A DNA stretch of 64,000 nt from Irineochytrium annulatum (GCA_027600665.1 JADGJL010000009.1:1-64000); one strand, 5' to 3'. Counted from the stretch's first letter, positions 37,312 to 46,543 are shown. Translations and numbers: made by a program. Notes: generated from the sequence alone by a model not told the origin.

Positions 37312-37383
37312 CTTTGGATAAGATCCCCAGTATAATGGGATGTGATGTATAGCACACCGAAAATGTTGAGGAGGATGAAAATT

Positions 37384-37809
37384 TTGACAATGATTATGTA
37401 TCTGCTCCATATTATTGGAGCACTGGCGATGGGATTTTATTTGATTCTGCCATTTGTGGTCGGTAAAATCCGTACTTTGAATGCTGCAGCACAAGAGGGA
37501 GCATTTGCATCGCTACGTTCTTTGAACAAAGTCGCGCAGTATGGACTTGTAATCCAACTTCTAACAGGTGGTTACCTGATGACAAAAGGTGAGTATTCTC
37601 ATGTCTGGATGGCTGTTGTTGTTGTCCTTCTCTTGGCCATTGCCGCTATTGGAGGAATTATGGGCAAACCGCTACGACTCGCTGCAGAAGGTGTGAAAAA
37701 CAAGCGTGATGTAGGTCCTGAGCAAAGCAAGATCCGTATGTTCAGTACACTTCTGGCTGTATTCTTGCTTATCATGGTGTATCTGATGGTGAATAATCAG
37801 GTCATCTAA
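37384..37809 (+). CDS. four-helix membrane protein (DUF2269/CopD-like)
   Basis: A 141-residue protein with four hydrophobic segments: MYLLHIIGALAMGFYLILPF, YGLVIQLLTGGYLM, MAVVVVLLLAIAAIGGIM and LLAVFLLIMVYLMV. The pattern with His in the first helix resembles DUF2269/CopD-type small membrane proteins. TTG 37384 is chosen since GAGGAGG lies 9 bases before it and overlaps the next upstream ATG. Stands alone. Function unknown. Confidence 0.65.
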   Translation: MTMIMYLLHIIGALAMGFYLILPFVVGKIRTLNAAAQEGAFASLRSLNKVAQYGLVIQLLTGGYLMTKGEYSHVWMAVVVVLLLAIAAIGGIMGKPLRLAAEGVKNKRDVGPEQSKIRMFSTLLAVFLLIMVYLMVNNQVI

Positions 37810-37866
37810 GTGCGTAGCGGACGGTTAATCCATCCTACAACGATGTATTAGTCTCCATTGCTTAAG

Positions 37867-37878
37867 CGTTTGCAAACG
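37867..37878. repeat. 12-base perfect palindrome
   Basis: CGTTTGCAAACG lies after the DUF2269-like gene and before its terminator. It resembles LacI-family operators in composition, but no start codon lies downstream on either strand. Confidence 0.4.
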
Positions 37879-37929
37879 TAATTAGGACAAGCTGAATGGG
37901 ATGTAAGATAGCGTTACGGGAAACAAATG

Positions 37930-37962
37930 AAAAATAGACAGCCACATCGGCTGTCTATTTTT
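37930..37962. terminator. bidirectional terminator
   Basis: AAAAATAGACAGCC and GGCTGTCTATTTTT pair perfectly over a five-base loop. It serves the DUF2269-like gene and the convergent diguanylate cyclase. Confidence 0.85.
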
Positions 37963-38071
37963 GTTATTACCAGGATGAATCAGCATTCCTTGTTTTATTT
38001 GAGTTGGTACTACAGCAGTCTTTACCATACATATCATCGTCCATGCTCCATCAGAATACAGTCTACACGGG

Positions 38072-39631
38072 TTAGGTTGCACTCACAGCATATGCACACA
38101 CTGCATTTCGACCAATCCGCTTGGACTCATACAGCGCAGTATCAGCATCACGTAACAAGGATTCCAGCGAATCAATGCCTCCATTGTATTGGGAGATACC
38201 AAAGCTTGAGGTCAGCGTAATAGGATTTCCCTTAACATCTAGGGGGGAATTCAACAAGGCAACTCTCAGTTGCTCTGCAAGTTCTTTGGCTTCTTGAAGA
38301 GAGGTATCTGGAAGGGCGATAACGAATTCTTCTCCTCCATAACGGGCGAACAACATCTCAGGGCTCAAATATCGATTACATACAGAGACTACATGGATAA
38401 TGGCCTGATCGCCTACATCATGTCCATAGGTATCATTGATGCGTTTAAAATAATCGATATCAAATAATATAAATGAAACAGGCTGCTGATTAAGACGAGC
38501 CTCGCTTAACATCTCCCGTCCTTTATGCAAAAAATGAGTGCGATTATAGATTTTGGTCAGACCATCGAAATAAGCCAGTTGTTTTAGCTGTTCTTGCAAG
38601 AAACGTTGTTCTGTTATATCAATGAGCATAATGAGGCTACCCACGATCTGTGCATCCTTGTTATACACATAAGATGTTCTGACCTGATAACAGACGGTTT
38701 CACCTGCTAACTGCCAGTACAGATCCGTTTGCAATCCTTCCTTCTCGTATTGAACGGGAAAATTCTCACCGGCAAGAGTAAGCCATATCTCATCCAAGGG
38801 TTGTCCAATCATGGTGAGGTTAAGCTCTGGCAACATGTCACGAAGTGATCGATTGTAATCTACCAGACGATTGGAACTATCCAGTACAATAACTCCTTCG
38901 CGCATGCTCTCGAAAATACTGTCTTTAGCAATCGGCACGATGGTCAGGAGACGAGAGGATAGAATGGCCCAGATATACATCGCAGATGTAATACACATGA
39001 GAACCGGCACGGGGTCCATCCCACCAGGTGTCAAGCCAAGCAAATACAGAAAAGCTGCGACCATAGGAATAATCTGTGAAGTAATCAGTGTAAGTAATTG
39101 TCGACGGTACATCTTCTTGGTGTGTTTCCATTGACCGATCAGAATGAGGCAGGCACACAACAGACATGAGAACGTGAATGCGCCGTGTACAACATACCAT
39201 TGACCTACTGCGATATCCATCAGAGGTACGGGACTATCTTCTCTCAGCCATACTTTCTTATAAAAAAGATGATGAAAATCATTGGTTGCTACCATACATA
39301 GTGTAATGGAAGGGATTACAAACAATGCGGCAGTGACCTTTTTGGATAACGCTTTTCCTGTATATTTTATCATCAACATGAGGCCAAGAGATGCGGAGAA
39401 GGGCATGCCTATATACTCCACGGTGGTCCAAAACTTCATCTGCTCGAGCGTGTTGCTGGCCAGCTCAATTGCATATCCAAACGTGTATATGGAGAGTGCT
39501 GCTGTGTAGAGGATGAATATTTTGGAGCTGGGGATCTCGGATCTTCTGAAATAGGTATATAAACACAAAAAGACATTCAGCACGGCTGAAGTGGCTACGA
39601 GTGTTATATATGAATTAATATGCGATTCCAT
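38072..39631 (-). CDS. membrane diguanylate cyclase: 7TM sensor, PAS, GGDEF
   Basis: A 519-residue protein. About seven to eight N-terminal membrane helices (residues 5-220, His-kinase-type 7TM) are followed by a PAS domain (LDSSNRLVDYNRSLRDMLPEL to GSLIMLIDITEQR) and a GGDEF domain. The catalytic loop is RYGGEEFVIAL (GGEEF, active type) and FDIDYFKRINDTYGHD binds metal and GTP. The RxxD inhibitory site is not conserved just before the GGEEF loop, so product inhibition may be absent. It makes cyclic di-GMP in response to an unknown membrane or PAS signal. Transcribed alone. Confidence 0.9.
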   Translation of the reverse strand: MESHINSYITLVATSAVLNVFLCLYTYFRRSEIPSSKIFILYTAALSIYTFGYAIELASNTLEQMKFWTTVEYIGMPFSASLGLMLMIKYTGKALSKKVTAALFVIPSITLCMVATNDFHHLFYKKVWLREDSPVPLMDIAVGQWYVVHGAFTFSCLLCACLILIGQWKHTKKMYRRQLLTLITSQIIPMVAAFLYLLGLTPGGMDPVPVLMCITSAMYIWAILSSRLLTIVPIAKDSIFESMREGVIVLDSSNRLVDYNRSLRDMLPELNLTMIGQPLDEIWLTLAGENFPVQYEKEGLQTDLYWQLAGETVCYQVRTSYVYNKDAQIVGSLIMLIDITEQRFLQEQLKQLAYFDGLTKIYNRTHFLHKGREMLSEARLNQQPVSFILFDIDYFKRINDTYGHDVGDQAIIHVVSVCNRYLSPEMLFARYGGEEFVIALPDTSLQEAKELAEQLRVALLNSPLDVKGNPITLTSSFGISQYNGGIDSLESLLRDADTALYESKRIGRNAVCAYAVSAT

Positions 39632-40038
39632 TGTCAGGTCTCCATGTTAGATTAGGATGATTAAACCAGTAAAAATGATAGCTAAAGCATATCTGTATAC
39701 TGTACATTGTACCTCAGCCCAAGCAGCATAGGAATACACTTTGTATCATGAAACAGTCTAATTTCGAATAAATTTCGAATTCTGGCAATACAGGCTTTGA
39801 AGCAAATCGATTGTTTGATATCCAAAGAGCGTGGTAAATAACGAATAGAAGGTAGGACGCTGATAGAGACAGCACGCCGAGCCTTGAGTTGCTTTTCATC
39901 ACAGAAGAATAATCTGGACTGTTCATGCCATCCTACAGAATGAGACTTTTTCAGAGAACGAAAGACAAGGAAGGTTACAGCTAAAGTCCGTGTCTTCTGT
40001 AATCCAAACATGTTCACATTTTGAGAGGAGAATGTTAG
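39632..40038. other. intergenic region between diguanylate cyclase and SDR
   Basis: About 400 bases. Open frames on the minus strand (to 111 codons) lack ribosome sites and protein-like composition. It must hold divergent promoters; no confident one seen. Confidence 0.5.
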
Positions 40039-40908
40039 ATGTCAACCACACCACAAAACGAAAAAACAATGCCAGCACAGCATCAGGATCAACGACCTGG
40101 AATCGAGTCGGAGATGCATCCTAGACCCGAATTTGAAAAGCCTGAATACAAGGCAGCAGGTAAACTGACGGGAAAGGTAGCGCTCATTACAGGGGGTGAC
40201 AGTGGGATCGGACGGGCTGTAGCTGTTACATACGCCAAGGAAGGCGCAGATGTCGCCATTGTATATCTGAGCGAGCACGAAGATGCCAAGGAAACGAAGC
40301 GCCAAGTGGAACAAGAAGGACGCAAGTGTATCTTGATAGCTGGAGATATTGGTGATGATGCCTTTGCGAAGAAGTCGGTTCAGCAGACGGTGGATGAACT
40401 GGGCAAACTGGACATTGTCGTGAATAACGCTGCGGAACAGCACCCACAGCAGAATCTGGAGGATATTACACCAGAGCAACTGGAGCGAACATTTCGTACC
40501 AATATCTTCGGCATGTTCTATGTGACGCAGGCAGCTCTGCCACATCTGAAGAAAGGCAGTACGATTATTAACACCACATCCATAACAGCTTATCGCGGCA
40601 GCCCGACCTTGCTTGATTATTCATCTACCAAAGGTGCCATCACTTCGTTCACTCGTTCTCTGTCGATGAATGTGATTGAGAAGGGAATTCGTGTTAATGC
40701 CGTTGCACCAGGGCCGATCTGGACACCGCTTATTCCATCCACCTTTGATGAGAAAAAAGTAAGTGAGTTTGGCGCAACCCAGCCGATGAAACGTCCAGGG
40801 CAACCGGATGAACTGGCTCCCGCATATGTGTATCTGGCTTCGGATGATTCATCGTATGTGAGTGGACAGGTAATGCATGTAAATGGCGGTGAAGTGGTAA
40901 ACGGGTAA
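40039..40908 (+). CDS. SDR-family oxidoreductase (YhdF/YdaD-like)
   Basis: A 289-residue short-chain dehydrogenase with the 40-residue hydrophilic N-terminal extension typical of the YhdF/YdaD/YghA group. TGGDSGIGRAVA is the cofactor loop, NNAAEQHP the NNAG-type motif, and the catalytic Ser-Tyr-Lys is in TTSITAYRGSPTLLDYSSTKGA. PGPIWTPLIP follows. In B. subtilis such genes belong to the general stress regulon, but no sigma-B promoter was seen here. GAGAGGAGAATG precedes the ATG. Confidence 0.9.
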   Translation: MSTTPQNEKTMPAQHQDQRPGIESEMHPRPEFEKPEYKAAGKLTGKVALITGGDSGIGRAVAVTYAKEGADVAIVYLSEHEDAKETKRQVEQEGRKCILIAGDIGDDAFAKKSVQQTVDELGKLDIVVNNAAEQHPQQNLEDITPEQLERTFRTNIFGMFYVTQAALPHLKKGSTIINTTSITAYRGSPTLLDYSSTKGAITSFTRSLSMNVIEKGIRVNAVAPGPIWTPLIPSTFDEKKVSEFGATQPMKRPGQPDELAPAYVYLASDDSSYVSGQVMHVNGGEVVNG

Positions 40909-40954
40909 TGCTTTTAAGATGATTCGGAATCCGTATAGGATTGATTATATAGAG

Positions 40955-40996
40955 AGACGTATCGCATTCAGCATGGCTGAGCGGTGCGTCTTTTTT
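40955..40996 (+). terminator. terminator after the SDR gene
   Basis: AGACG and TATCGC pair with GCGGTG and CGTCT (11 pairs, some wobble), then six T. Confidence 0.7.
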
Positions 40997-41099
40997 ATAT
41001 CAGGGAATTGTGCAAGTCTAAGATGCGGTTTAGCAGCTGTTTACAAAAGTCTGCATCTGCGTTGATACATATATGATATGGTACGAATAGCTTTGCTGA

Positions 41100-41127
41100 T
41101 TGGAAGTTCCCTAATCTGTGATATGAT
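41100..41127 (+). promoter_or_regulatory. promoter before the cupin gene
   Basis: TTGGAA (41100-41105) and TATGAT (41122-41127) with 16 bases between, 35 bases before the start codon. Confidence 0.5.
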
Positions 41128-41162
41128 AGATCGAGCAAATTATACGCGGAGGGACAAGTCAT

Positions 41163-41510
41163 ATGAAAATGAGCAAACAGAATGCAGCGCATTATATATG
41201 GGGTGCACAGTGCGATGGCTGGCACCTTGTTCAAAACGATAAATTGAGCATCATTCATGAGCGAATGCCTGCAGGAACGACTGAAACACGACATGTTCAT
41301 TCGGTAAGCCGTCAGTTTTTTTTCATCCTTAGTGGTGAAGCATATATGGAACTAAACGGAGAAATGTTCGTGCTGGAAACCCATGAAGGAATAGAGATTG
41401 CACCCGGAATGCCGCATCAGATGATGAATCGCAGCAACGAAGAAGTGGAGTTTCTCGTTATTTCCAATCCCGGCACCCGTGGTGACCGAATTGAACTGGA
41501 TTCAATATAG
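41163..41510 (+). CDS. single-domain cupin protein
   Basis: A 115-residue beta-barrel protein. Cupin motif 1 is RHVHSVSRQFFFILSGEAYMEL with metal-binding His residues and Glu replaced by Gln; motif 2 is EIAPGMPHQMMNRS with the second His. Likely binds a metal and a small ligand; reaction unknown. GCGGAGGG precedes the ATG. It ends 43 bases before phoR and may be co-transcribed with it, although no functional link is known. Confidence 0.8.
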   Translation: MKMSKQNAAHYIWGAQCDGWHLVQNDKLSIIHERMPAGTTETRHVHSVSRQFFFILSGEAYMELNGEMFVLETHEGIEIAPGMPHQMMNRSNEEVEFLVISNPGTRGDRIELDSI

Positions 41511-41553
41511 AGCGAATTATTAGATGTTAATCTGATCATAAAGGAAGAGATAG

Positions 41554-43374
41554 ATGAGACCGTTCCGAATTCGCCTTGCCATCATTATGATGGTGCTGAT
41601 CGGTGTATCCGTCATTGTAGCTGGATATACAATGGGCAGAGTGTTTAAAACTACGCACATAACCGCTTTGGAGCAAACCATGGTGCGGGAGATTAATTTG
41701 CTCAAAGCCACGTTTCCCTTTCATGATGCAAGTGATCCAACCTCGGAAGCCACACGAAAGTACTATTCAGATCGGGCGCTGGAACTGGATCGCCTCACGG
41801 ATTCCCGGGTGACCTTCATCAATAAAGACGGCACCGTCATTGGAGATTCCGAGAGTAATCCGGCAGCGATGGATAATCACTTGAACCGGGAAGAAATTCT
41901 GGGTGCGGTTGGGGATGGATACGGGCAGTCCATACGGTACAGTGAAACACTGGGACAGGACATGCTGTATGTAGCACTACCTGTCAATTCGGATCAAAGT
42001 GACATGATTGAAATGCCCAGCGGCAAATTTGATGGCTACATCCGTCTTTCAATGAGTCTGCATGCGGTTGATCAGGGTCTTCAGCGTGGTTGGATGATTA
42101 TGTTTGCTGCACTTGGACTGCTGTTCTTAATTGTCGCATTTGTCAGTTATCGGGTTGCACGCGGACTAACCTCCCCGATTGAGCATATTACAAAAGTGGC
42201 TCATCGAATCACCAAGCTGGAATACGATGCGAGAGTTGATGTAACGCGTAGAGATGAGATCGGACAGTTGGGGCTTGCGATCAACGGAATGGCAGACAGC
42301 TTGCAGTCCCAGCTGAAGACGATTCGTGACAATGAAGCTTTGCTACAGAGCGTCCTCGCGAACATGACCGGAGGCATTGTCATGATCGATGCAGGGCAAT
42401 CCATTGCATTGGTTAATCGGGAAGCAGAGCGTATGCTCGGTATTCAGGCAGGAAAAGTTACGGGTAAGCCTTATACTGAATTGAAAAGACACTACGAATT
42501 AACACGTACCATTGAAGAGAGTGTTGCACTGAAAGATCGGATGCATGAAGAAGTGAGTGTGTTCAACCCGGAGGAAAAACTGATCCGTATTGATGGCGTA
42601 CCCATGTCGGAAGATGATGGCGGGTATCGAGGCATGTTGTTCCTGTTGCAGGACGTGACGGCGATTCGCCGATTGGAGTCGATGCGCAGTGAGTTTGTCG
42701 CGAATGTCTCACATGAGCTTAAGACACCTGTTGCTGCGGTCAAGGGCTTTGCCGAAACGTTGCTCAGTGGCGGGGTACAGGATAAGGAGACGGAGCGTTC
42801 ATTCCTGAAAATCATCTATGATGAAGGAGATCGACTTAACCGATTGATTGGGGATATTCTGGAATTATCCAAAATTGAATCCAAACGCGCGCCTTTGCAA
42901 TGTTCACCTGTTCATGTACACTCTTTCTTCGAAATGGTGCTGGGCACCCTGTCCAAGGTGGCGGAGAAAAAGCAGATTCGTCTGGAAATGCATGTTCCGG
43001 AGGAACTGTACATTGAAGCGGATGAGGACAAGATGAAGCAGATCTTCATCAATCTGTTATCCAACGGAATCAACTATACCCCGGATGGCGGACGAGTGAA
43101 GTTACAGGTGACAATGGATAACGACGATGAAGTGGTCTTTGCGGTGTCGGATACAGGAATTGGCATACCGAAAAAAGATCTGCCGCGGATCTTCGAACGG
43201 TTCTATCGCGTTGATAAAGGCAGATCCCGTAATTCAGGGGGCACGGGCCTTGGACTTTCCATAGTGAAACATCTGGTGGAATTGCATCATGGCAAATTGT
43301 CTGTTGAGAGTGAGCTGGGCATGGGGACAACGTTCCGTGTGATCCTTCCATTCATTCAGGATGAAGAGATCTAG
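41554..43374 (+). CDS. phoR: PhoR-type sensor histidine kinase
   Basis: A 606-residue kinase. Two membrane helices (residues about 6-26 and 167-190) bound an extracellular PhoR-like sensing domain (FINKDGTVIGDSESNP), followed by HAMP, PAS (VMIDAGQSIALVNREAERML), the H-box FVANVSHELKTPVAAVKGF and the ATPase boxes (NLLSNGINYTP, DTGIGIP, GTGLGLSIVKHL). All key residues are present. Assignment to phosphate sensing comes from domain layout and from phoP, pstB and phoU beside it. The order phoR then phoP is the reverse of B. subtilis phoPR. Confidence 0.88.
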   Translation: MRPFRIRLAIIMMVLIGVSVIVAGYTMGRVFKTTHITALEQTMVREINLLKATFPFHDASDPTSEATRKYYSDRALELDRLTDSRVTFINKDGTVIGDSESNPAAMDNHLNREEILGAVGDGYGQSIRYSETLGQDMLYVALPVNSDQSDMIEMPSGKFDGYIRLSMSLHAVDQGLQRGWMIMFAALGLLFLIVAFVSYRVARGLTSPIEHITKVAHRITKLEYDARVDVTRRDEIGQLGLAINGMADSLQSQLKTIRDNEALLQSVLANMTGGIVMIDAGQSIALVNREAERMLGIQAGKVTGKPYTELKRHYELTRTIEESVALKDRMHEEVSVFNPEEKLIRIDGVPMSEDDGGYRGMLFLLQDVTAIRRLESMRSEFVANVSHELKTPVAAVKGFAETLLSGGVQDKETERSFLKIIYDEGDRLNRLIGDILELSKIESKRAPLQCSPVHVHSFFEMVLGTLSKVAEKKQIRLEMHVPEELYIEADEDKMKQIFINLLSNGINYTPDGGRVKLQVTMDNDDEVVFAVSDTGIGIPKKDLPRIFERFYRVDKGRSRNSGGTGLGLSIVKHLVELHHGKLSVESELGMGTTFRVILPFIQDEEI

Positions 43375-43409
43375 ACATGAAGTAGGAAAATGTAAAAAGG
43401 TTGTTTTGT

Positions 43410-43426
43410 TTTACACCGCGTTAACA
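43410..43426 (+). promoter_or_regulatory. PhoP box upstream of phoP
   Basis: TTTACA (43410-43415), five bases, TTAACA (43421-43426): two direct repeats one helical turn (11 bases) apart, as in the known PhoP box TT(A/T/C)A(C/T)A. A TATGAT at 43436-43441 could be the -10 element. Suggests autoregulation of phoP. Confidence 0.7.
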
Positions 43427-43490
43427 ATTTAGTGCTATGATAGAAAAAGTGTTGTGGCAACAGACAACCTATGAAGAGAGAAGGGGTATC

Positions 43491-44219
43491 ATGGCACAGC
43501 GTTTGCTAGTTATTGAGGATGAACCTACATTATCGAGATTACTCACGTATAACCTGACACAGGAAGGTTATGACGTTACGGCAGAGGATCACGGATCTGC
43601 AGGATATGATCGGGCCTTGTCTCAGGAATTTGATCTCATTTTGCTTGATCTGATGCTTCCGGGCATGAATGGTCTGGACATTCTGAATAAGTTAAGAATA
43701 CAGGGTGTCAGTACACCTGTTATCATTCTGACCGCCAAGAACGGTGAAGCCGAGGTAGTACAGGGACTGAAATCGGGTGCCGATGATTATATTACCAAAC
43801 CATTTGGTGTATCTGAGTTATTAGCCCGAGTGGATGCCGTATTAAGACGTTATTCCAATGGTGAAGACTTACCACAGCCTGATGACAAGGATGGTTCACG
43901 AATTATTCTGGGAGAGCTTGAGATTTATCCTCTGAAATATGAAGTGACACTGGGTGGACAATCCATCAGTCTGCGTCCGAAAGAATTCGAAGTTCTCTTA
44001 TATTTGGCCAAAAAGCCGGGTGTGGTACTGACAAGGGATGATCTGATGAACGCGGTGTGGGGCTTCGATTATATCGGAGGTCAACGAACAGTGGACGTAC
44101 ACGTCAGCTCATTACGCAAAAAGCTGGAGCTGGACCCAGAATCGGTTCACATTGATTCCATTCGTGGTGTAGGTTATAAATTGGTTGTGAAAAGAAAAAC
44201 TCCCCATCATTCAAGTTAG
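43491..44219 (+). CDS. phoP: PhoP-type response regulator
   Basis: A 242-residue OmpR/PhoB-class regulator. Receiver domain: acidic pocket IEDEP, phospho-Asp in ILLDLMLPG, and KPFG with conserved Lys. C-terminal winged helix: ISLRPKEFEVLLYLAKKPGVVLTRDDL and RTVDVHVSSLRKKLE. ATG 43491 is chosen with GAGAAGGGG upstream; the frame extends back to 43437 but starts inside the promoter. It lies 116 bases after phoR, behind a PhoP box, so it has its own promoter. Its last codons form part of the terminator stem. Confidence 0.9.
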   Translation: MAQRLLVIEDEPTLSRLLTYNLTQEGYDVTAEDHGSAGYDRALSQEFDLILLDLMLPGMNGLDILNKLRIQGVSTPVIILTAKNGEAEVVQGLKSGADDYITKPFGVSELLARVDAVLRRYSNGEDLPQPDDKDGSRIILGELEIYPLKYEVTLGGQSISLRPKEFEVLLYLAKKPGVVLTRDDLMNAVWGFDYIGGQRTVDVHVSSLRKKLELDPESVHIDSIRGVGYKLVVKRKTPHHSS

Positions 44220-44240
44220 CAATGATCGGGGAGTTTTATT
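44196..44240 (+). terminator. phoP terminator overlapping the gene end
   Basis: AAAACTCCCC-ATCATT pairs with AATGAT-GGGGAGTTTT around a loop that contains the phoP stop codon. T-rich tail runs straight into the next PhoP box. Confidence 0.8.
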
Positions 44241-44256
44241 TTACATTCGTTTAACA
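44240..44256 (+). promoter_or_regulatory. PhoP box upstream of the CBS-chemoreceptor-like gene
   Basis: TTTACA (44240-44245), five bases, TTAACA (44251-44256), same spacing and sequence as at phoP and pstB. It lies 116 bases before the start codon. Confidence 0.65.
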
Positions 44257-44371
44257 TAAAGGAGGATGTTCCTTTACGTAGAGGGAGTAGCATGGACTTA
44301 TCTGGGTGATACTTTATACCTACATAATCTATCTCAAGACGGAGCTAATACGTAAAGGAGATTGCGCATTT

Positions 44372-45553
44372 ATGCCCATGTTGCTCGAAGTGAAACCTGA
44401 CCAGCCTCATGTTGTTTTACATAACGAAGAATTAACGACACCCGAACAACAGCATCATGAAGTAACGGTGGTTGCTGAAGAACCTGTAATCCATCTGCAA
44501 GACTATTACCGCCAGGTTCCTGTCGCAGGAGTCCACACGACCTGTGGAGAAGCAGCGACGATGATGAATCAGGGTCAGGAGCACCCTTGCATTGTATTAT
44601 GTGATGAGCAGATGAAACCTACTGGATTGTTAATGCGAGAGACGTTATATCGGATGTTAAACGGCCGTTTTGCCGCAGATCTATTCTACCGTAAGCCGGT
44701 CATACAAGTCGTGAACACATCGCCGGTTATTGCAGATATTCATATGGAAGCGACCACAATTATCGATATCGCACTTGGACGGAATGAACAACATTTCTAC
44801 GATTGTCTACTCGTTACGGATCAGGATCGACTGCTCGGTGTGCTGACGATGCGTGATGTGATGTCGCTTTCCCGCAGATTGCAACAAGCGTCTTCGGAAG
44901 AACGTGTTCGTACGGTATCGGAGAGCAGGCAGGAGATAACGAGAATTAATGAAGCAGTTACCAAGCTGGTGCATGCAGCGAATCAGACCGTTCATGAGGC
45001 CCGGGAGATCATGGCATTGTCCAAGCGGGGCGAAGAGAGTTTGAAGCATGTCGATGCTTCCTATAACCGGGTACATCAGCATATGGAGAGTCAAGGACAA
45101 CATGCGGATCACATGTTGAATTCGATCAAAACAGGCTCAGGCATGGCACATTCGATTCGATCTCTGGCAGATCAGAGTGGGCTCCTTGCCCTGAATGCTT
45201 CCATCGAAGCAGCACATGCCGGTGAATATGGACGAGGTTTTCAGATTGTTGCAGGCGAGATTCGAGCGTTGGCGAAACAGACCCGTGAAGTTGCAGGCAG
45301 CATGTCTTCATTGCTGGAGAATATTGGTGGACTGACCCTTCAGACCGTAGAACTGGTTAAGGCAAGCGGAGCGGAGATTGATGACAGTTCGGTACATGTC
45401 ACTGCAGGGGGAGCCACGTTCCGGCAACTGAACAGTGCGGTGAGAGATCTGTCCCGTATAGCAGAGGAAATTGCCATGGAAGGCGGAAAAGCTGGAGAAG
45501 TCGCAGAGCATATTCGTACAAAGCTGGATGAGATGGTTTTGAATAGTGAGTAA
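44372..45553 (+). CDS. soluble CBS-domain chemoreceptor-like protein in the Pho region
   Basis: A 393-residue protein without membrane segments. Residues about 55-180 look like a CBS pair (PCIVLCDEQMKPTGLLMRETL and FYDCLLVTDQDRLLGVLTMRDVM). A coiled coil follows, then an MCP signalling core with the tip SLADQSGLLALNASIEAAHAGEYGRGF and IVAGEIRALAKQTREVA. The tip is close to the canonical CheA/CheW contact but has Asp-Gln-Ser-Gly in place of Arg-Gln-Thr-Asn. ATG 44372 has AAAGGAG about 11 bases upstream. It lies between phoP and pstB behind a PhoP box. Inferred role: cytoplasmic receptor linking nucleotide or phosphate state to chemotaxis, or to another partner. Confidence 0.75.
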   Translation: MPMLLEVKPDQPHVVLHNEELTTPEQQHHEVTVVAEEPVIHLQDYYRQVPVAGVHTTCGEAATMMNQGQEHPCIVLCDEQMKPTGLLMRETLYRMLNGRFAADLFYRKPVIQVVNTSPVIADIHMEATTIIDIALGRNEQHFYDCLLVTDQDRLLGVLTMRDVMSLSRRLQQASSEERVRTVSESRQEITRINEAVTKLVHAANQTVHEAREIMALSKRGEESLKHVDASYNRVHQHMESQGQHADHMLNSIKTGSGMAHSIRSLADQSGLLALNASIEAAHAGEYGRGFQIVAGEIRALAKQTREVAGSMSSLLENIGGLTLQTVELVKASGAEIDDSSVHVTAGGATFRQLNSAVRDLSRIAEEIAMEGGKAGEVAEHIRTKLDEMVLNSE

Positions 45554-45637
45554 AATATAAGGCAATCCATAAGGCTAAGGTAGACATCAGGAATCAGATT
45601 GATCCATTACGCAGATCATGAAGGTTAAGGATGTCTT

Positions 45638-45676
45638 TTTACATTCCGTTAACATGAAAGTGATACGGTTTTTACA
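45638..45676 (+). promoter_or_regulatory. PhoP box upstream of pstB
   Basis: TTTACA (45638-45643), five bases, TTAACA (45649-45654), and a third TTTACA at 45671-45676 exactly two helical turns further. TACAAT (45673-45678) may be the -10 element. Confidence 0.7.
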
Positions 45677-45787
45677 ATGAGAAGGTAGGATATTAAAGAT
45701 GGCCGAGCAGCGATGAAAGATTATCAGCATCGGTCTCAACGTAAAGGGAGTTTTCGTGTCCCTGCAGCGAAGGAGAAGTGAACATCC

Positions 45788-46543
45788 ATGAAGGACCTCA
45801 TTCACATTGATAAACTTAATTTATACTATGATACGCATCACGCGCTTAAAAATATATCGATGGATCTGCCGGAAAAAACGGTTACTGCGTTCATCGGGCC
45901 GTCAGGTTGTGGTAAATCAACATTGCTTCGCACGTTAAACCGGATGAATGACATGATTCCGGGTGTTCGTGTGGAAGGACAGGTTATGCTGAATGGCTCC
46001 GATATCTACAGTAATGAGATTGAAGTGGAGACACTGCGCAAACGGGTCGGCATGGTGTTTCAACAACCGAATCCGTTCCCCAAATCCATCTATGATAACG
46101 TCGCTTATGGACCACGCTTGCATGGGGTAACCCAGAAGGCTGAACTGGATCGGTTGGTGGAACAGAGTCTTGTCCATGCGGCACTGTGGGATGAAGTGAA
46201 GGATGTATTGAAAAAGTCGGCACTGAGTCTGTCTGGCGGACAACAGCAGCGTCTCTGTATTGCACGGGCGCTGGCTGTCCAACCTGACGTTTTGCTGATG
46301 GATGAAGCAACGTCGGCACTCGACCCGATCTCCACGTTGAAAATTGAGGAGCTGGTGAAGGAATTGCATCACAAGTACACCATCGTTATGGTTACCCACA
46401 ATATGCATCAGGCGGCACGGGTATCTGGACGCACGGTATTTTTCCTGAATGGTGAAGTGGTGGAGGCAGCTGATACGGAGACGTTATTCTCCACACCGCA
46501 AGATTCCCGAACCGAGGATTATATCTCTGGAAGGTTCGGTTAA
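45788..46543 (+). CDS. pstB: phosphate ABC transporter ATP-binding protein
   Basis: A 251-residue ABC ATPase of the PstB type. Walker A is GPSGCGKST, the signature [18 protein letters not shown], Walker [14 protein letters not shown], and the H-loop [22 protein letters not shown] is characteristic of PstB. It powers phosphate uptake with PstC/PstA; those genes and pstS are not in the window. GAAGGAGAAG lies before the ATG. phoU follows 63 bases later. Confidence 0.92.
   Translation: MKDLIHIDKLNLYYDTHHALKNISMDLPEKTVTAFIGPSGCGKSTLLRTLNRMNDMIPGVRVEGQVMLNGSDIYSNEIEVETLRKRVGMVFQQPNPFPKSIYDNVAYGPRLHGVTQKAELDRLVEQSLVHAALWDEVKDVLKKSALSLSGGQQQRLCIARALAVQPDVLLMDEATSALDPISTLKIEELVKELHHKYTIVMVTHNMHQAARVSGRTVFFLNGEVVEAADTETLFSTPQDSRTEDYISGRFG

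Noticed and set aside
39682..40017. Minus-strand frames between the diguanylate cyclase and SDR genes
   Set aside because: No ribosome site, protein composition not credible; expected to hold divergent promoters.
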